Shown: piece after piece, positions 55,888 through 64,000 of the stretch
How the letters are laid out: each line of letters opens with the position of its first letter
How positions within the stretch are numbered: the first letter of the stretch is position 1
DNA from: Cupriavidus basilensis
Lineage (GTDB): Bacteria; Pseudomonadota; Gammaproteobacteria; Burkholderiales; Burkholderiaceae
DNA length: 64,000 nt
Direction of reading: 5' to 3'
Assembly (NCBI RefSeq): GCF_008801925.2
Contig: NZ_CP062803.1
Location: 3,720,001-3,784,000, forward strand
Position numbers and translations under genes: made by a program
The notes under the pieces: generated by a model
What the model was told of the DNA's origin: nothing
What the model saw: only the letters and a program-made list of their open reading frames with translations
Databases searched by the model: none

Positions 55888-57759
55888 ATGAATCGTTATC
55901 CGCTTTGGAAATACCTCGTGATCCTGGTGGCCCTGGCCATCGGCATCACCTACACGCTGCCGAACTTCTTCGGCGAGGCGCCTGCCGTGCAGGTCTCCTC
56001 CGCCAAGGCCACGGTCAAGGTCGACCTGGCCATGCAAAAGCAGATCGAGCAGGTGCTGGCGCAGAACAACCTGCAGCCCGACGGCATGTTCTTCGACCTG
56101 AACGGGCAGTCCGGCTCGGTCAAGGCGCGCTTCAAGACGCCCGACGAGCAGCTCAAGGCCAAGGACGTGCTGACCCGCGCGCTCAACCCCGACCCCAACG
56201 ACGCCACCTACGTGGTCGCGCTGAACCTGCTGTCGGGCTCGCCGCGCTGGCTCACCGCCATGCACGCGCTGCCGATGTACCTGGGGCTGGACTTGCGCGG
56301 TGGCGTGCACTTCCTGCTGCAGGTGGACATGAAGGGCGCGGTCGACAAGAAGCTCGACAGCCTGGCCGGCGACGCCCGAACCCTGCTGCGCGACAAAGGC
56401 ATCCGCCATGGCGGCATCGACCGCGACGGCGACCGCCTGACGGTGCGCTTCAACAATGCCGACGACGCCACCAAGGCGCGCGGCATCCTGGCCGACAACC
56501 TGCGCGAGCTGGCGTTCACCCCGGATGGCAACAACATCTCCGGCGTGTTCACCGATGCGGCCCGCAAGGCGGTGCAGGATGCGGCGGTCAAGCAGAACAT
56601 CACCACCCTGCACAACCGGGTCAACGAGCTCGGCGTGGCCGAGCCGGTGATCCAGCAGCAAGGCGCCGACCGCATCGTGGTGCAGTTGCCTGGCGTGCAG
56701 GACACCGCAAAGGCCAAGGACATCATCGGCCGCACCGCCACGCTGGAAGCCCGCCTGGCCGACCCCGACGCGCCGCGCAACCCGCGCCCGGGCGACCCGA
56801 TCCCCTTCGGCAGCGAGCTGTTCACGCAAGGCAATGGCGCCCCGGTGGTGCTCAAGAAGCAGGTGATCTTCACCGGCGACCGCATCGAAAGCGCTTCGGC
56901 CGGCTTCGACCAGAACCAGCGCGCCTCGGTCAACATCAAGCTCGACGCCCAGGGTGGCCGCGTGCTGCGCGACGTCTCGCGCGAGAACATCGGCAAGCCG
57001 ATGGGCATCGTGCTGTTCGAGAAGGGCAAGGGCGAAGTACTGACGGTGGCAACGATCCAGTCCGAACTGGGTTCCAGCTTCCAGATCACCGGCTCGTACT
57101 CCACCGAAGCCGCCAACGACCTGGCCCTGCTGCTGCGCGCCGGCTCGCTGGCCGCGCCGATGGAAATCATCGAAGAACGCACCATCGGCCCGTCGCTGGG
57201 CGCGGACAACATCAAGAAGGGCTTTGACTCGGTGGCCTACGGCTTTGGCGCCATCGCCGTCTTCATGATGCTGTACTACATGCTGTTCGGCGTGTTCTCG
57301 GTGGCCGCGCTGGCCATCAACCTGCTGCTGCTGGTGGCGGTACTGTCGATGCTGCAGGCTACGCTGACGCTGCCCGGCATCGCCGCTATCGCGCTGGTGC
57401 TCGGCATGGCCATTGACGCCAACGTGCTGATCAACGAGCGGATCCGCGAGGAACTGCGCGCCGGCGCATCGCCGCAGATGGCGATCGCCGTCGGCTTTGA
57501 CCGCGCCTGGGCCACCATCCTGGACTCCAACGTGACCACCCTGATCGCGGGCCTGGCGCTGCTTGCCTTCGGCTCCGGCCCGGTGCGCGGCTTTGCCGTG
57601 GTGCACTGCCTGGGCATCATGACCTCGATGTTCTCGGCGGTGTTTTTCAACCGCGGCCTGGTGAACCTCTGGTACGGCCGCAAGAAGAAGCTGCAAAGCG
57701 TGGCGATCGGCCAGATCTGGAAGCCGGGCTCGGACAGCCAGGGCACCGTCGCAAAGTAA
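55888..57759 (+). CDS. secD: Protein translocase subunit SecD
   Basis: SecD uses the proton motive force to pull secreted proteins across the inner membrane with SecF. The 623-residue protein has an N-terminal helix (LWKYLVILVALAIGITYTL), a large periplasmic part with DLRGGVHFLLQVDMKG, and five C-terminal helices with GMAIDANVLINERIREE. Motifs and length are normal. It is 91 bp before secF in the same direction. Confidence 0.97.
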   Translation: MNRYPLWKYLVILVALAIGITYTLPNFFGEAPAVQVSSAKATVKVDLAMQKQIEQVLAQNNLQPDGMFFDLNGQSGSVKARFKTPDEQLKAKDVLTRALNPDPNDATYVVALNLLSGSPRWLTAMHALPMYLGLDLRGGVHFLLQVDMKGAVDKKLDSLAGDARTLLRDKGIRHGGIDRDGDRLTVRFNNADDATKARGILADNLRELAFTPDGNNISGVFTDAARKAVQDAAVKQNITTLHNRVNELGVAEPVIQQQGADRIVVQLPGVQDTAKAKDIIGRTATLEARLADPDAPRNPRPGDPIPFGSELFTQGNGAPVVLKKQVIFTGDRIESASAGFDQNQRASVNIKLDAQGGRVLRDVSRENIGKPMGIVLFEKGKGEVLTVATIQSELGSSFQITGSYSTEAANDLALLLRAGSLAAPMEIIEERTIGPSLGADNIKKGFDSVAYGFGAIAVFMMLYYMLFGVFSVAALAINLLLLVAVLSMLQATLTLPGIAAIALVLGMAIDANVLINERIREELRAGASPQMAIAVGFDRAWATILDSNVTTLIAGLALLAFGSGPVRGFAVVHCLGIMTSMFSAVFFNRGLVNLWYGRKKKLQSVAIGQIWKPGSDSQGTVAK

Positions 57760-57850
57760 GCATCATGGATGTCCGCGCGCACAGAACGCGCACGGACATC
57801 CAACCAGCATAGAACGGCAGCAGGCGCTGCCGTACAAAACAGGATTCAAC

Positions 57851-58822
57851 ATGGAATTCTTCCGCATCCGGCGCGATATTCCGTTCATGAAGCACGCGTT
57901 GATCTTCAACGTGATTTCCTTCCTGACGTTTGCCGCCGCCGTATTTTTCCTGGCACACAAGGGCCTGCACCTGTCGATCGAGTTCACCGGCGGTACGGTG
58001 ATGGAGGTCAACTACCAGCAGACGGCCGACCTGGAGCGCATCCGCGGCCAGGTCAGCAAGCTTGGCTACACCGACGTGCAGGTGCAGAACTTCGGCACTT
58101 CGCGCGACGTGATGATCCGCCTGCCTCTGCAAAAGGGTCCGGACGGCAAGCCAGTCACCTCGGCCCAGCAGAGCGAGCAGGTCATGACCGCCCTGCAGAC
58201 GGCCACGCCTGACGTCAAGCTCCAGCGTGTCGAGTTCGTCGGCCCGCAGGTGGGCAAGGAACTGGCCACCGACGGGTTGCTGGCGCTGCTGTGCGTGGTG
58301 GCCGGCATCGTGATCTACCTGTCGTTCCGCTTCGAGTGGAAGTTCGCAGTGGCCGGCATCATTGCCAACCTGCACGACGTGGTGATCATCCTGGGCTTCT
58401 TCGCTTTCTTCCAGTGGGAATTCTCGCTGTCGGTGCTGGCGGCAATCCTGGCGGTGCTGGGTTACTCGGTGAACGAATCGGTGGTGATTTTCGACCGGAT
58501 TCGCGAGAACTTCCGCAAGTACCGCAAGATGACCACGCACGAGATCATCGATAACGCGATCACCAGCACCATCTCGCGGACCATCATCACCCACGGCTCG
58601 ACCGAAATGATGGTGCTGTCGATGTTCTTCTTCGGCGGCCCCACCCTGCACTACTTCGCGCTGGCGCTGACCGTCGGCATCTTGTTCGGCATCTACTCCT
58701 CGGTGTTCGTCGCCGCGGCGCTGGCCATGTGGCTGGGCGTCAAGCGCGAGGACCTGGTCAAGGGCGAGAAGAAGCCGGGCGACGTCGACCGCGAAGACCC
58801 GAACTTCGGCGCGCAAGCCTGA
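57851..58822 (+). CDS. secF: Protein translocase subunit SecF
   Basis: The partner of SecD in the Sec translocon. The 323-residue protein has an N-terminal helix, the FTGGTVMEV segment, and four C-terminal helices with LGYSVNESVVIFDRIRENFR and SRTIITHGSTEM. The gene ends 34 bp before a clean terminator, which it shares with convergent phcQ. Confidence 0.97.
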   Translation: MEFFRIRRDIPFMKHALIFNVISFLTFAAAVFFLAHKGLHLSIEFTGGTVMEVNYQQTADLERIRGQVSKLGYTDVQVQNFGTSRDVMIRLPLQKGPDGKPVTSAQQSEQVMTALQTATPDVKLQRVEFVGPQVGKELATDGLLALLCVVAGIVIYLSFRFEWKFAVAGIIANLHDVVIILGFFAFFQWEFSLSVLAAILAVLGYSVNESVVIFDRIRENFRKYRKMTTHEIIDNAITSTISRTIITHGSTEMMVLSMFFFGGPTLHYFALALTVGILFGIYSSVFVAAALAMWLGVKREDLVKGEKKPGDVDREDPNFGAQA

Positions 58823-58849
58823 CGGGCCTGCCGCGGATAGTTTCAAGCC

Positions 58850-58884
58850 AACAAAAAAGGGCACCTTCGGGTGCCCTTCTTTGT
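58850..58884. terminator. Bidirectional intrinsic terminator between secF and phcQ
   Basis: AAGGGCACC and GGTGCCCTT (58857-58865 and 58870-58878) form a perfect 9-bp stem with a TTCG tetraloop, flanked by A6 on the left and a T-rich stretch on the right. It lies between the convergent secF and phcQ stops and can end both transcripts. Confidence 0.9.
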
Positions 58885-58920
58885 TATGCCGTTGCTACTC
58901 GGAACGCGCTCGGGACGCGC

Positions 58921-59928
58921 TCAGAACTGCTCGATCCACACCGCCAGGCGATCCGCGGCAAACTCCGCGGTGCGATCGGCGGGCCGGTAGACGATGGAAT
59001 CGCCCTCCCGCACAGCCTTGAGCGCGCCGCCGGTTTCATCCAGCCACAGCAGCCCGGCCAGCCAGGTGGCGTGCTGCGCGGACACTTCCTTATCCACCGG
59101 CTCCCCCAGGTACTCGGCAAGCGCGGCGCCCTGGATCCATACCAGGGCATCCCCATCGCGGCGCACGTTGGCTGCGCCTTGCGTCGCGGCCAGCGTCTCG
59201 GCCAGTGCCGCCACCGCATCGCCCGCGCCACGGCCGGCAAGCTGCGTGCGCAGCGCGGCGAGCTTGGCCGCTACCGCGTGGCCGAAGGTGCCGCTGCGGC
59301 GGCTTTCCGCCGCCACCAGGTCGGCGTAGTCCATCAACAGCCAGTCCGGCTCGGGATTCTGCACGCCGACCAGCGCGGCCGAGGCCAGGTAGGTGTCCAC
59401 CGGCTGGAAGCGCTCCGGGCCAATCAGGCTGGCCGACAGCGTGCGGATCAGGCCGATGCGCGCGGCAATGGTCTGCCGCTGCAGCACGCTCAGCTTCTCG
59501 CGCAGCAACTGGTCGCGCTCCTTGCGCAGGCCGGCCATCTCAAGCGCCTGCTTGAGCTCCATGCGCAGCGAGGTGATGTCCCACGGCTTCTTGATATAGC
59601 GATGGATCTGCCCCTCGTTGACGGCCGCGACCGTATGCTCGATCTCCGAGTAGGCCGTGGTCAGGATCCGCACGATGTGCGGATAGCGCTCGCGCGCGTA
59701 GCGCAGCAGCTCGTTGCCGTACTCGCCCGGCATGCGCTGGTCGGAGACCAGGACCGCAAGGCTGTCCGCGTGCGCATCCAGCAGCGCCTTGCCCTCTTCG
59801 ACCGAGCCACCGGTCACGACCGGCGCCAGGGCTCCGATGGCACGCTGGAAATACTTGACGGCCGTCGCCTCGTCATCGACGAACAGAATCGCCGGTGATG
59901 GTGCCTGCGTGGCATTCGGTTCGTTCAT
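58921..59928 (-). CDS. phcQ: PhcQ-like response regulator
   Basis: The 335-residue protein has an N-terminal receiver domain (residues 13-130): acidic pair D18-D19, phosphoacceptor D63 in VLVSDQRMPG, and K113/K114 in IKKPW. The C-terminal half (about 150-335) has no DNA-binding, GGDEF or kinase motif that I can see; its function is unknown. The start overlaps phcR by four bases. In R. solanacearum phcQ follows phcBSR in the quorum-sensing operon. Naming rests on synteny and domain form. Confidence 0.85.
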   Translation of the reverse strand: MNEPNATQAPSPAILFVDDEATAVKYFQRAIGALAPVVTGGSVEEGKALLDAHADSLAVLVSDQRMPGEYGNELLRYARERYPHIVRILTTAYSEIEHTVAAVNEGQIHRYIKKPWDITSLRMELKQALEMAGLRKERDQLLREKLSVLQRQTIAARIGLIRTLSASLIGPERFQPVDTYLASAALVGVQNPEPDWLLMDYADLVAAESRRSGTFGHAVAAKLAALRTQLAGRGAGDAVAALAETLAATQGAANVRRDGDALVWIQGAALAEYLGEPVDKEVSAQHATWLAGLLWLDETGGALKAVREGDSIVYRPADRTAEFAADRLAVWIEQF

Positions 59929-61058
59929 CGATTACTCCTATGCATTCGACTCTTGGTATTGGGGAAATCCAGCGTCACCGTGGTACCCGCACCGGACGTA
60001 GACTCGATCCGGATGCCGCCACCGAAAGACTGCATGACACGGTTGCAAAAAATCATGCCCAGTCCGTTGCCGCCGGTACTCGCATGGGTGGTGACCGGAT
60101 CCACCAGAAGGCGCCCCATCACCTCAGGTGGTATGCCCGGGCCGTTGTCGCAGATGCGGATCGCGGCATCGGGCTCGGCCGCCACCACGAAACGCAGCGA
60201 AGGCGAGTCGACGCCGTCAAGCGCCCGCAGCGCATTGGACAACAGCGACGACAGCACGAGCGCCACGCAATTGGGCAGTGTGCGCACGGCAAAGTCGTCA
60301 TGCATTTCGATCTTCACCCACTCGCGCTGCGGCCCGGCAAAGGGGTAGGTGTCGAGCAGCGCGGCGATCAGGCCGCCGGCGGTCACTTCCCGGCTGGCGC
60401 CCGCTCGCGTGCTCGGCCGGCTGCCGCTGCTGCGCACCGACTGCAGGAACGACGAAATCACGGCCAGGCAATACTGCGCGTTGTCGTGCATCGACGTGGC
60501 CGCCTGGCCAATCTCGCTCTGGCGCAGCGGATTGTATTCCGCCGCGATACGGCTTTCGATACCCCGCGCAAAATTTGCAATCGCCGCCAACGGCGTGTTC
60601 AGTTCATGCGCCAGGAAGGCCAGCGTCTCGTCGATCGCCATCAGGCGCTGATGGCGGATCGAGCGTTCGCGATAGCGCTCGGCGGCCAGCCGCAGCGCTT
60701 CGCGCACCTGGCCCAGCTCGATGGGCTTTTCCAGGATGCGGAACACTTCGCCAGTGTTGACCGTCTTCAACAGCATGTCCTTGTCCGCGTAGGCGGTCAC
60801 CAGGATGCGCACGATCTGCGGGTATTCGAGCGCAACCTGGCGCAGCAGGTCGCCGCCATCACGCCCCGGCATGCGGAAATCCGTCACCAGCACGGCGATG
60901 CGCGCACTCTCCCGGCGCAGGATGCGTACTGCTTCGTCGGCGCCGCTGGCAACCAGCACCTCGTACTCCGTGCCGACCGCGCGGGCGAAGTACTTGCATG
61001 CCATTTCCTCGTCATCGACGTAGAGCACGGTAAGCCGTGGTTGACGGGCGTCGCTCAT
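59925..61058 (-). CDS. phcR: PhcR-like hybrid: receiver domain plus histidine kinase
   Basis: The 377-residue protein begins with a receiver domain (D15-D16, phosphoacceptor D60 in VTDFRMPG, K111 in EKP) and ends with a histidine kinase (H151 in LAFLAHELNTPL, N-box around SLLSNALRAL, G1 ICDNGPGIP, G2 GGNGLGMIF). This unusual receiver-then-kinase form is what is described for PhcR of R. solanacearum. It is cytoplasmic. It starts 7 bp after phcS and overlaps phcQ by 4 bp. The frame is open upstream, but MSDARQPRL is the likely start. Confidence 0.88.
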   Translation of the reverse strand: MSDARQPRLTVLYVDDEEMACKYFARAVGTEYEVLVASGADEAVRILRRESARIAVLVTDFRMPGRDGGDLLRQVALEYPQIVRILVTAYADKDMLLKTVNTGEVFRILEKPIELGQVREALRLAAERYRERSIRHQRLMAIDETLAFLAHELNTPLAAIANFARGIESRIAAEYNPLRQSEIGQAATSMHDNAQYCLAVISSFLQSVRSSGSRPSTRAGASREVTAGGLIAALLDTYPFAGPQREWVKIEMHDDFAVRTLPNCVALVLSSLLSNALRALDGVDSPSLRFVVAAEPDAAIRICDNGPGIPPEVMGRLLVDPVTTHASTGGNGLGMIFCNRVMQSFGGGIRIESTSGAGTTVTLDFPNTKSRMHRSNR

Positions 61059-61065
61059 GGCATTC

Positions 61066-62397
61066 TCAGTCGGCTCGGGGCAGGTCGAAGCTGAACGAGG
61101 CCCACTTGCCCAGTTCGCTCTCGGCAAACAGCACGCCACCGTGACGCTCGATCACCGCGTAGCTGATCGACAAGCCAAGGCCCAGGCCCTGGCCGACTTC
61201 GCGCGTGGTGAAGAAGGGCTCGAACACGCGCGCCAGGTGCTCTTGCGCAATGCCCGGCCCGTTGTCCTTCACGGTCACATGCAGCCGGCGCTCCACCCAC
61301 TTCACGGTGGTATGGATGGCTGGGGCCTGCGTGCCGGCCTTGCGCATGGCCAGCGCGGCATTGGAGAACAGGTTGATCAGCACACCGATCACCGCGGCTT
61401 CGTCGCCCAGCACCAGCGTATCGGTCGGCAGCTCGCGCGTGACCGCCACCCCGCGCAGTTCATGGGCGGTCAGCCGGATCGAGGAATCGAGCGCCTTCTC
61501 GAACAGGAACGGTGTGCCCTCCGCTTCGGCACCGGGCTTGCGATAGGCGAAGGTCTTCAGGTCCGACACGATATGCTGGATGCGTTGCATTCCCTGCTTG
61601 GCGTCCACCAGGCACTCCTGCAGCATCGGTTCGTTCTTGGCCACCGGTTCTTCCAGCGCGACTTCGATTGCCATCAGGCAGAAGTTGACCGGGTTGTTGA
61701 CCTCGTGCAGCAGGCCCGCGGCCAGCGTACCGATGGCCGCCATCTTTTCCTGCTGCAGCATCTGGCCCTTGATGTCGACCAGCTTGCGGTTGATCACTTC
61801 GAGCTCGCCGTTCTTTTCCGCCACTTCGGCCTTCAGGCGGAACAGCATGAAGCGCGCCCGCTCATTGAAGAAGGTATAGACCGCGCTGGCCGCCGCGGCA
61901 AACAGCAGGAACAGCGAATTGACGATAAAGGTGCCCGCCGGCTCGATGCCGCCGGGGTGCAGCACGCAGGCAAGCAGGTAGAACAGGTAGGACAGTATCC
62001 CGAAGACCAGGTTCTGCCACAAGCCGAACGGCAGCGCGATGCCTGACGCGAAGATGGCGAGATTCAGCCCGACGTAATACGGCGACTCCACGCCATCGGT
62101 ATGCCAGATCATCCACGAGATCATGATCTGCGGCAGCAGCAGCCACGACAACGTCAGCCATGGCGCAAAGCGGCGCCCGGCCGTGCTGTACAACAGCATC
62201 ACGATGCCGGCGATCAGCAGCGACACCAGCACGCGCGCCACGGCGAAGGGCGCCTGCAACTGCGGATACTGGCCGTAGTCCAGCCCCACGCCGAGCAGCA
62301 CCAGCACGATGGCGGTATAGGCGCCGCCGCGGCTGAAGGCCAGGCGGAAATCCGCCAGCTCGGTCTGGTAACCCGCGTAAAGTTGATTGGTGCTCAT
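61066..62397 (-). CDS. phcS: PhcS-like membrane histidine kinase
   Basis: The 443-residue sensor kinase has six hydrophobic segments (about residues 26-41, 54-71, 79-97, 106-126, 130-147, 154-175), a coiled-coil linker, and a kinase core: H231 in LAAGLLHEVNNPVNF, N-box NLFSNAALAM, VKDNGPGI and GLGLGLSIS. In the known system PhcS senses the 3-hydroxy fatty acid methyl ester made by PhcB. It lies 22 bp after phcB and 7 bp before phcR. Start MSTNQLYAG chosen at 62397. Confidence 0.88.
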   Translation of the reverse strand: MSTNQLYAGYQTELADFRLAFSRGGAYTAIVLVLLGVGLDYGQYPQLQAPFAVARVLVSLLIAGIVMLLYSTAGRRFAPWLTLSWLLLPQIMISWMIWHTDGVESPYYVGLNLAIFASGIALPFGLWQNLVFGILSYLFYLLACVLHPGGIEPAGTFIVNSLFLLFAAAASAVYTFFNERARFMLFRLKAEVAEKNGELEVINRKLVDIKGQMLQQEKMAAIGTLAAGLLHEVNNPVNFCLMAIEVALEEPVAKNEPMLQECLVDAKQGMQRIQHIVSDLKTFAYRKPGAEAEGTPFLFEKALDSSIRLTAHELRGVAVTRELPTDTLVLGDEAAVIGVLINLFSNAALAMRKAGTQAPAIHTTVKWVERRLHVTVKDNGPGIAQEHLARVFEPFFTTREVGQGLGLGLSISYAVIERHGGVLFAESELGKWASFSFDLPRAD

Positions 62398-62419
62398 GGC
62401 TGGGCCGGCTACTGGCGTT

Positions 62420-63811
62420 TCAGAGGATGATCGCTTCGGCGAACACATTTACCCCGGTCTGGTCGACATAGAGCTTGTGATCGCGGGATTGTTCGGGCAG
62501 CAGCATACTCATCCTGGCCTCGTCGCGATAGATCAGGTACCACTCCAGCAGGTGTTCCATCCCGAATTTCTCCGGATTGTCCGAATGGACGTTGGTTACC
62601 AGCAACTGGCCGCCCGGCCGCGTACGCGCGGCAAAATAGCTCAGCAGGCGGGAACACACCTTATCGGACAGGTAGTCGAACAACCCGGCGCAGTACACCG
62701 CATCGAACTCGCGCAGCCCGGCGTCGTCCGGCGCGATCTTGCGCTTAAGCAGTTCATGTACCGATTGATGCACCATCTCCACCGACACCGTGTGCCCCGC
62801 CGAAGCGGCCGAGCCCTCGATGGAGGACTTGGTGTAAGCCAGGGTCTCCTCGCTGAAGTCGACCAGTTGGAACGACAGTAGCTCGGGCTGAGGATACTCG
62901 CGCACGAAGCGCTGGATCTCGAAGGCCGGGCCGCAGCCGACATTCAGGATGCGAAACGGCCTGCCGGCCGCGCGGGCGGCATCGGCCTGGCGCGACAGGA
63001 AATCGACCAGCAGGTCGATCCGGTTGCGGTGGGCGGTCGCCACGGCCGCCTTGAGGAAGGCCGTATTGACGATCTGGAAGTAGGTGGTCGGGCCCTGCTG
63101 CGGATCGTTCAGGATCTGGTTGACCATCTCATAGTCGCCCGCATAGCCCAGCGGCTTGGTGAAGGTGCGGTAGACAAAGGGGGCGCGCAGCAGCAGCGGA
63201 TGCAGGGCCGATTGCGCGTATGTGCGGTGCACCGGCGCGATCTCCGCGTCCACCTGCTCGGCCTCGCCTTCGAGCCGGTCAAGGTAAGTCTTGACCTTGA
63301 GCATGATTGGCGTGGCGAGCTCGTAGAACACGTCCTCGCGCAACCGTCCGTCGGTCTTGGGCAGGTTCTCGGTCAGGTCGACCTGCTCGACCCAGCGCGA
63401 GACTTCCGAGAGAAACGCGCGCATTTCGTTGACCACGATCTGGTAATCGCGCCGGATATTGAAGCGCGCATCCCAGTCGTTGATGAACAGTTCGGCCTCG
63501 CGCCCAACCGATTTAGGCTCATTGGGCAGGTCGCTCAGCTCGCGCCATTCATCGATCAGCGTCAGCGATACCACCGCGGTGAGGCCGGTGTTCACCAGGC
63601 TCATCACCACCGCCTTGCCCAGGTAGGCGTTCTTGCTGCCCATGCGCACACTCAGCTCGCTCAGCACCTCACTGACCTGGACGATCGAGTATGGATTGTA
63701 GATTTCCATCACCAGAGCTTTTCTCTGGAGATTGATAATTGTGCCCCGCACCTGCTCGCCCTGCGAGTTGCGGAAACTAACCACCGGATCGATTTGCGTT
63801 TGGGAGTACAC
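62420..63811 (-). CDS. phcB: PhcB-like SAM-dependent methyltransferase, quorum-signal synthase
   Basis: The 463-residue protein has a class I methyltransferase motif, ILNVGCGPAFE at residues 288-298, and DAVYCAGLFDYLSD further on. Its N-terminal 120 residues, with VRGTIINLQRKALVMEIYNP, resemble a PilZ-like or beta-barrel region. In R. solanacearum PhcB methylates a 3-hydroxy fatty acid to make the quorum signal (3-OH palmitate or myristate methyl ester). First gene of phcBSRQ. The start is a GTG with a weak ribosome binding site; the chain length of the signal cannot be told from the sequence. Confidence 0.87.
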   Translation of the reverse strand: MYSQTQIDPVVSFRNSQGEQVRGTIINLQRKALVMEIYNPYSIVQVSEVLSELSVRMGSKNAYLGKAVVMSLVNTGLTAVVSLTLIDEWRELSDLPNEPKSVGREAELFINDWDARFNIRRDYQIVVNEMRAFLSEVSRWVEQVDLTENLPKTDGRLREDVFYELATPIMLKVKTYLDRLEGEAEQVDAEIAPVHRTYAQSALHPLLLRAPFVYRTFTKPLGYAGDYEMVNQILNDPQQGPTTYFQIVNTAFLKAAVATAHRNRIDLLVDFLSRQADAARAAGRPFRILNVGCGPAFEIQRFVREYPQPELLSFQLVDFSEETLAYTKSSIEGSAASAGHTVSVEMVHQSVHELLKRKIAPDDAGLREFDAVYCAGLFDYLSDKVCSRLLSYFAARTRPGGQLLVTNVHSDNPEKFGMEHLLEWYLIYRDEARMSMLLPEQSRDHKLYVDQTGVNVFAEAIIL

Positions 63812-63856
63812 GGTATTGCGCCAGAGAAATCCGAAAAACGCTGCCGGCCGCCCAGT

Positions 63857-63925
63857 TCAACAATGCATCATTGACTGGCCGGGTACAGCTCGTAGGGCGA
63901 TGGATCGCTACGCTAGGCCAGTGTC
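63857..63925. promoter_or_regulatory. Palindromic and nested inverted-repeat region upstream of phcB
   Basis: TCAACAATGCATCATTGA (63857-63874) is an imperfect 18-bp palindrome with LysR-like TCAA...TTGA ends. Next to it ACTGGCC (63874-63880) and GGCCAGT (63916-63922) enclose an inner CGTAG-GG-CGAT/ATCG-CTACG stem. The region starts about 46 bp before the phcB GTG. It may be an operator plus a leader hairpin; no regulator is identified. No gene is supported from 63812 to the window end. Confidence 0.5.
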
Positions 63926-64000
63926 AGGGGGTACTGCTGGGATACATGTCGGTAATCGGTTGCGGGCATGGGCGTCCTGATGATGGCACGCGCGCGACTA

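Overview
This window looks like part of the main chromosome of a Cupriavidus or Ralstonia-type betaproteobacterium (Burkholderiales). DNA is GC-rich throughout. Supporting signs are the gene order recG-oxyR-katA-dps-ubiA, queA-tgt-yajC-secD-secF and pilT-pilU, and above all a complete phcB-phcS-phcR-phcQ quorum-sensing cluster, known from Ralstonia solanacearum and Cupriavidus (formerly Ralstonia eutropha). Nearly all the DNA is ordinary core-genome coding sequence. I see no insertion sequences, prophage, CRISPR arrays, rRNA or tRNA genes.

Layout. 1-7.4 kb: start of icd (isocitrate dehydrogenase, cut by the window edge), rluE, a small secreted Ala/Lys-rich protein, a DUF192 protein, yajQ, murB, ppnP, argG, argF and a DUF3579 gene. 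A GTCTTATATAAGA(C/T) palindrome lies upstream of both icd and the DUF3579 gene. 7.6-17.5 kb: rpsT, murJ, a SirB1-type protein, dedA, mutL-miaA, a GNAT gene, purM and hda. 17.6-25.6 kb: HAD phosphatase-pcnB-folK, a deoxynucleoside kinase, panB, a tungstate-type ABC permease and ATPase pair without a binding protein, and a fused pabB-pabC. 25.8-29.9 kb: dnaK-dnaJ behind a clear sigma32-type promoter, then a PduO-type cobalamin adenosyltransferase.

30-41.3 kb is the most metabolically accessory part: a D-lactate dehydrogenase-like flavoprotein with a LysR regulator, a duplicated-fold membrane protein overlapping a GNAT gene, glycolate oxidase glcD-glcE-glcF with a voltage-gated K+ channel gene inserted between glcD and glcE, a CidA/LrgA-LrgB pair, a VOC protein and a WYL-type regulator. 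41.3-50.4 kb: glutathione peroxidase, pilU and pilT, yggS-proC, ubiA, then an oxidative-stress block (dps, a 64-residue membrane protein, katA, oxyR). An OxyR-like site and strong hairpins lie between katA and oxyR. 50.5-58.9 kb: recG, then queA-tgt-yajC-secD-secF ending at a clear terminator.

58.9-63.8 kb: phcB, phcS, phcR and phcQ, read right to left as one operon with tiny gaps or overlaps. They encode a methyltransferase that makes a 3-hydroxy fatty acid methyl ester signal, a membrane histidine kinase, a receiver-histidine kinase hybrid, and a receiver protein with an unassigned C-terminal half. The DNA upstream of phcB has an 18-bp imperfect palindrome and a larger nested inverted repeat. 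This is the most interesting system in the window, but its core is already described. The less described parts are the PhcQ C-terminal half, the PhcB N-terminal region and the upstream structure.
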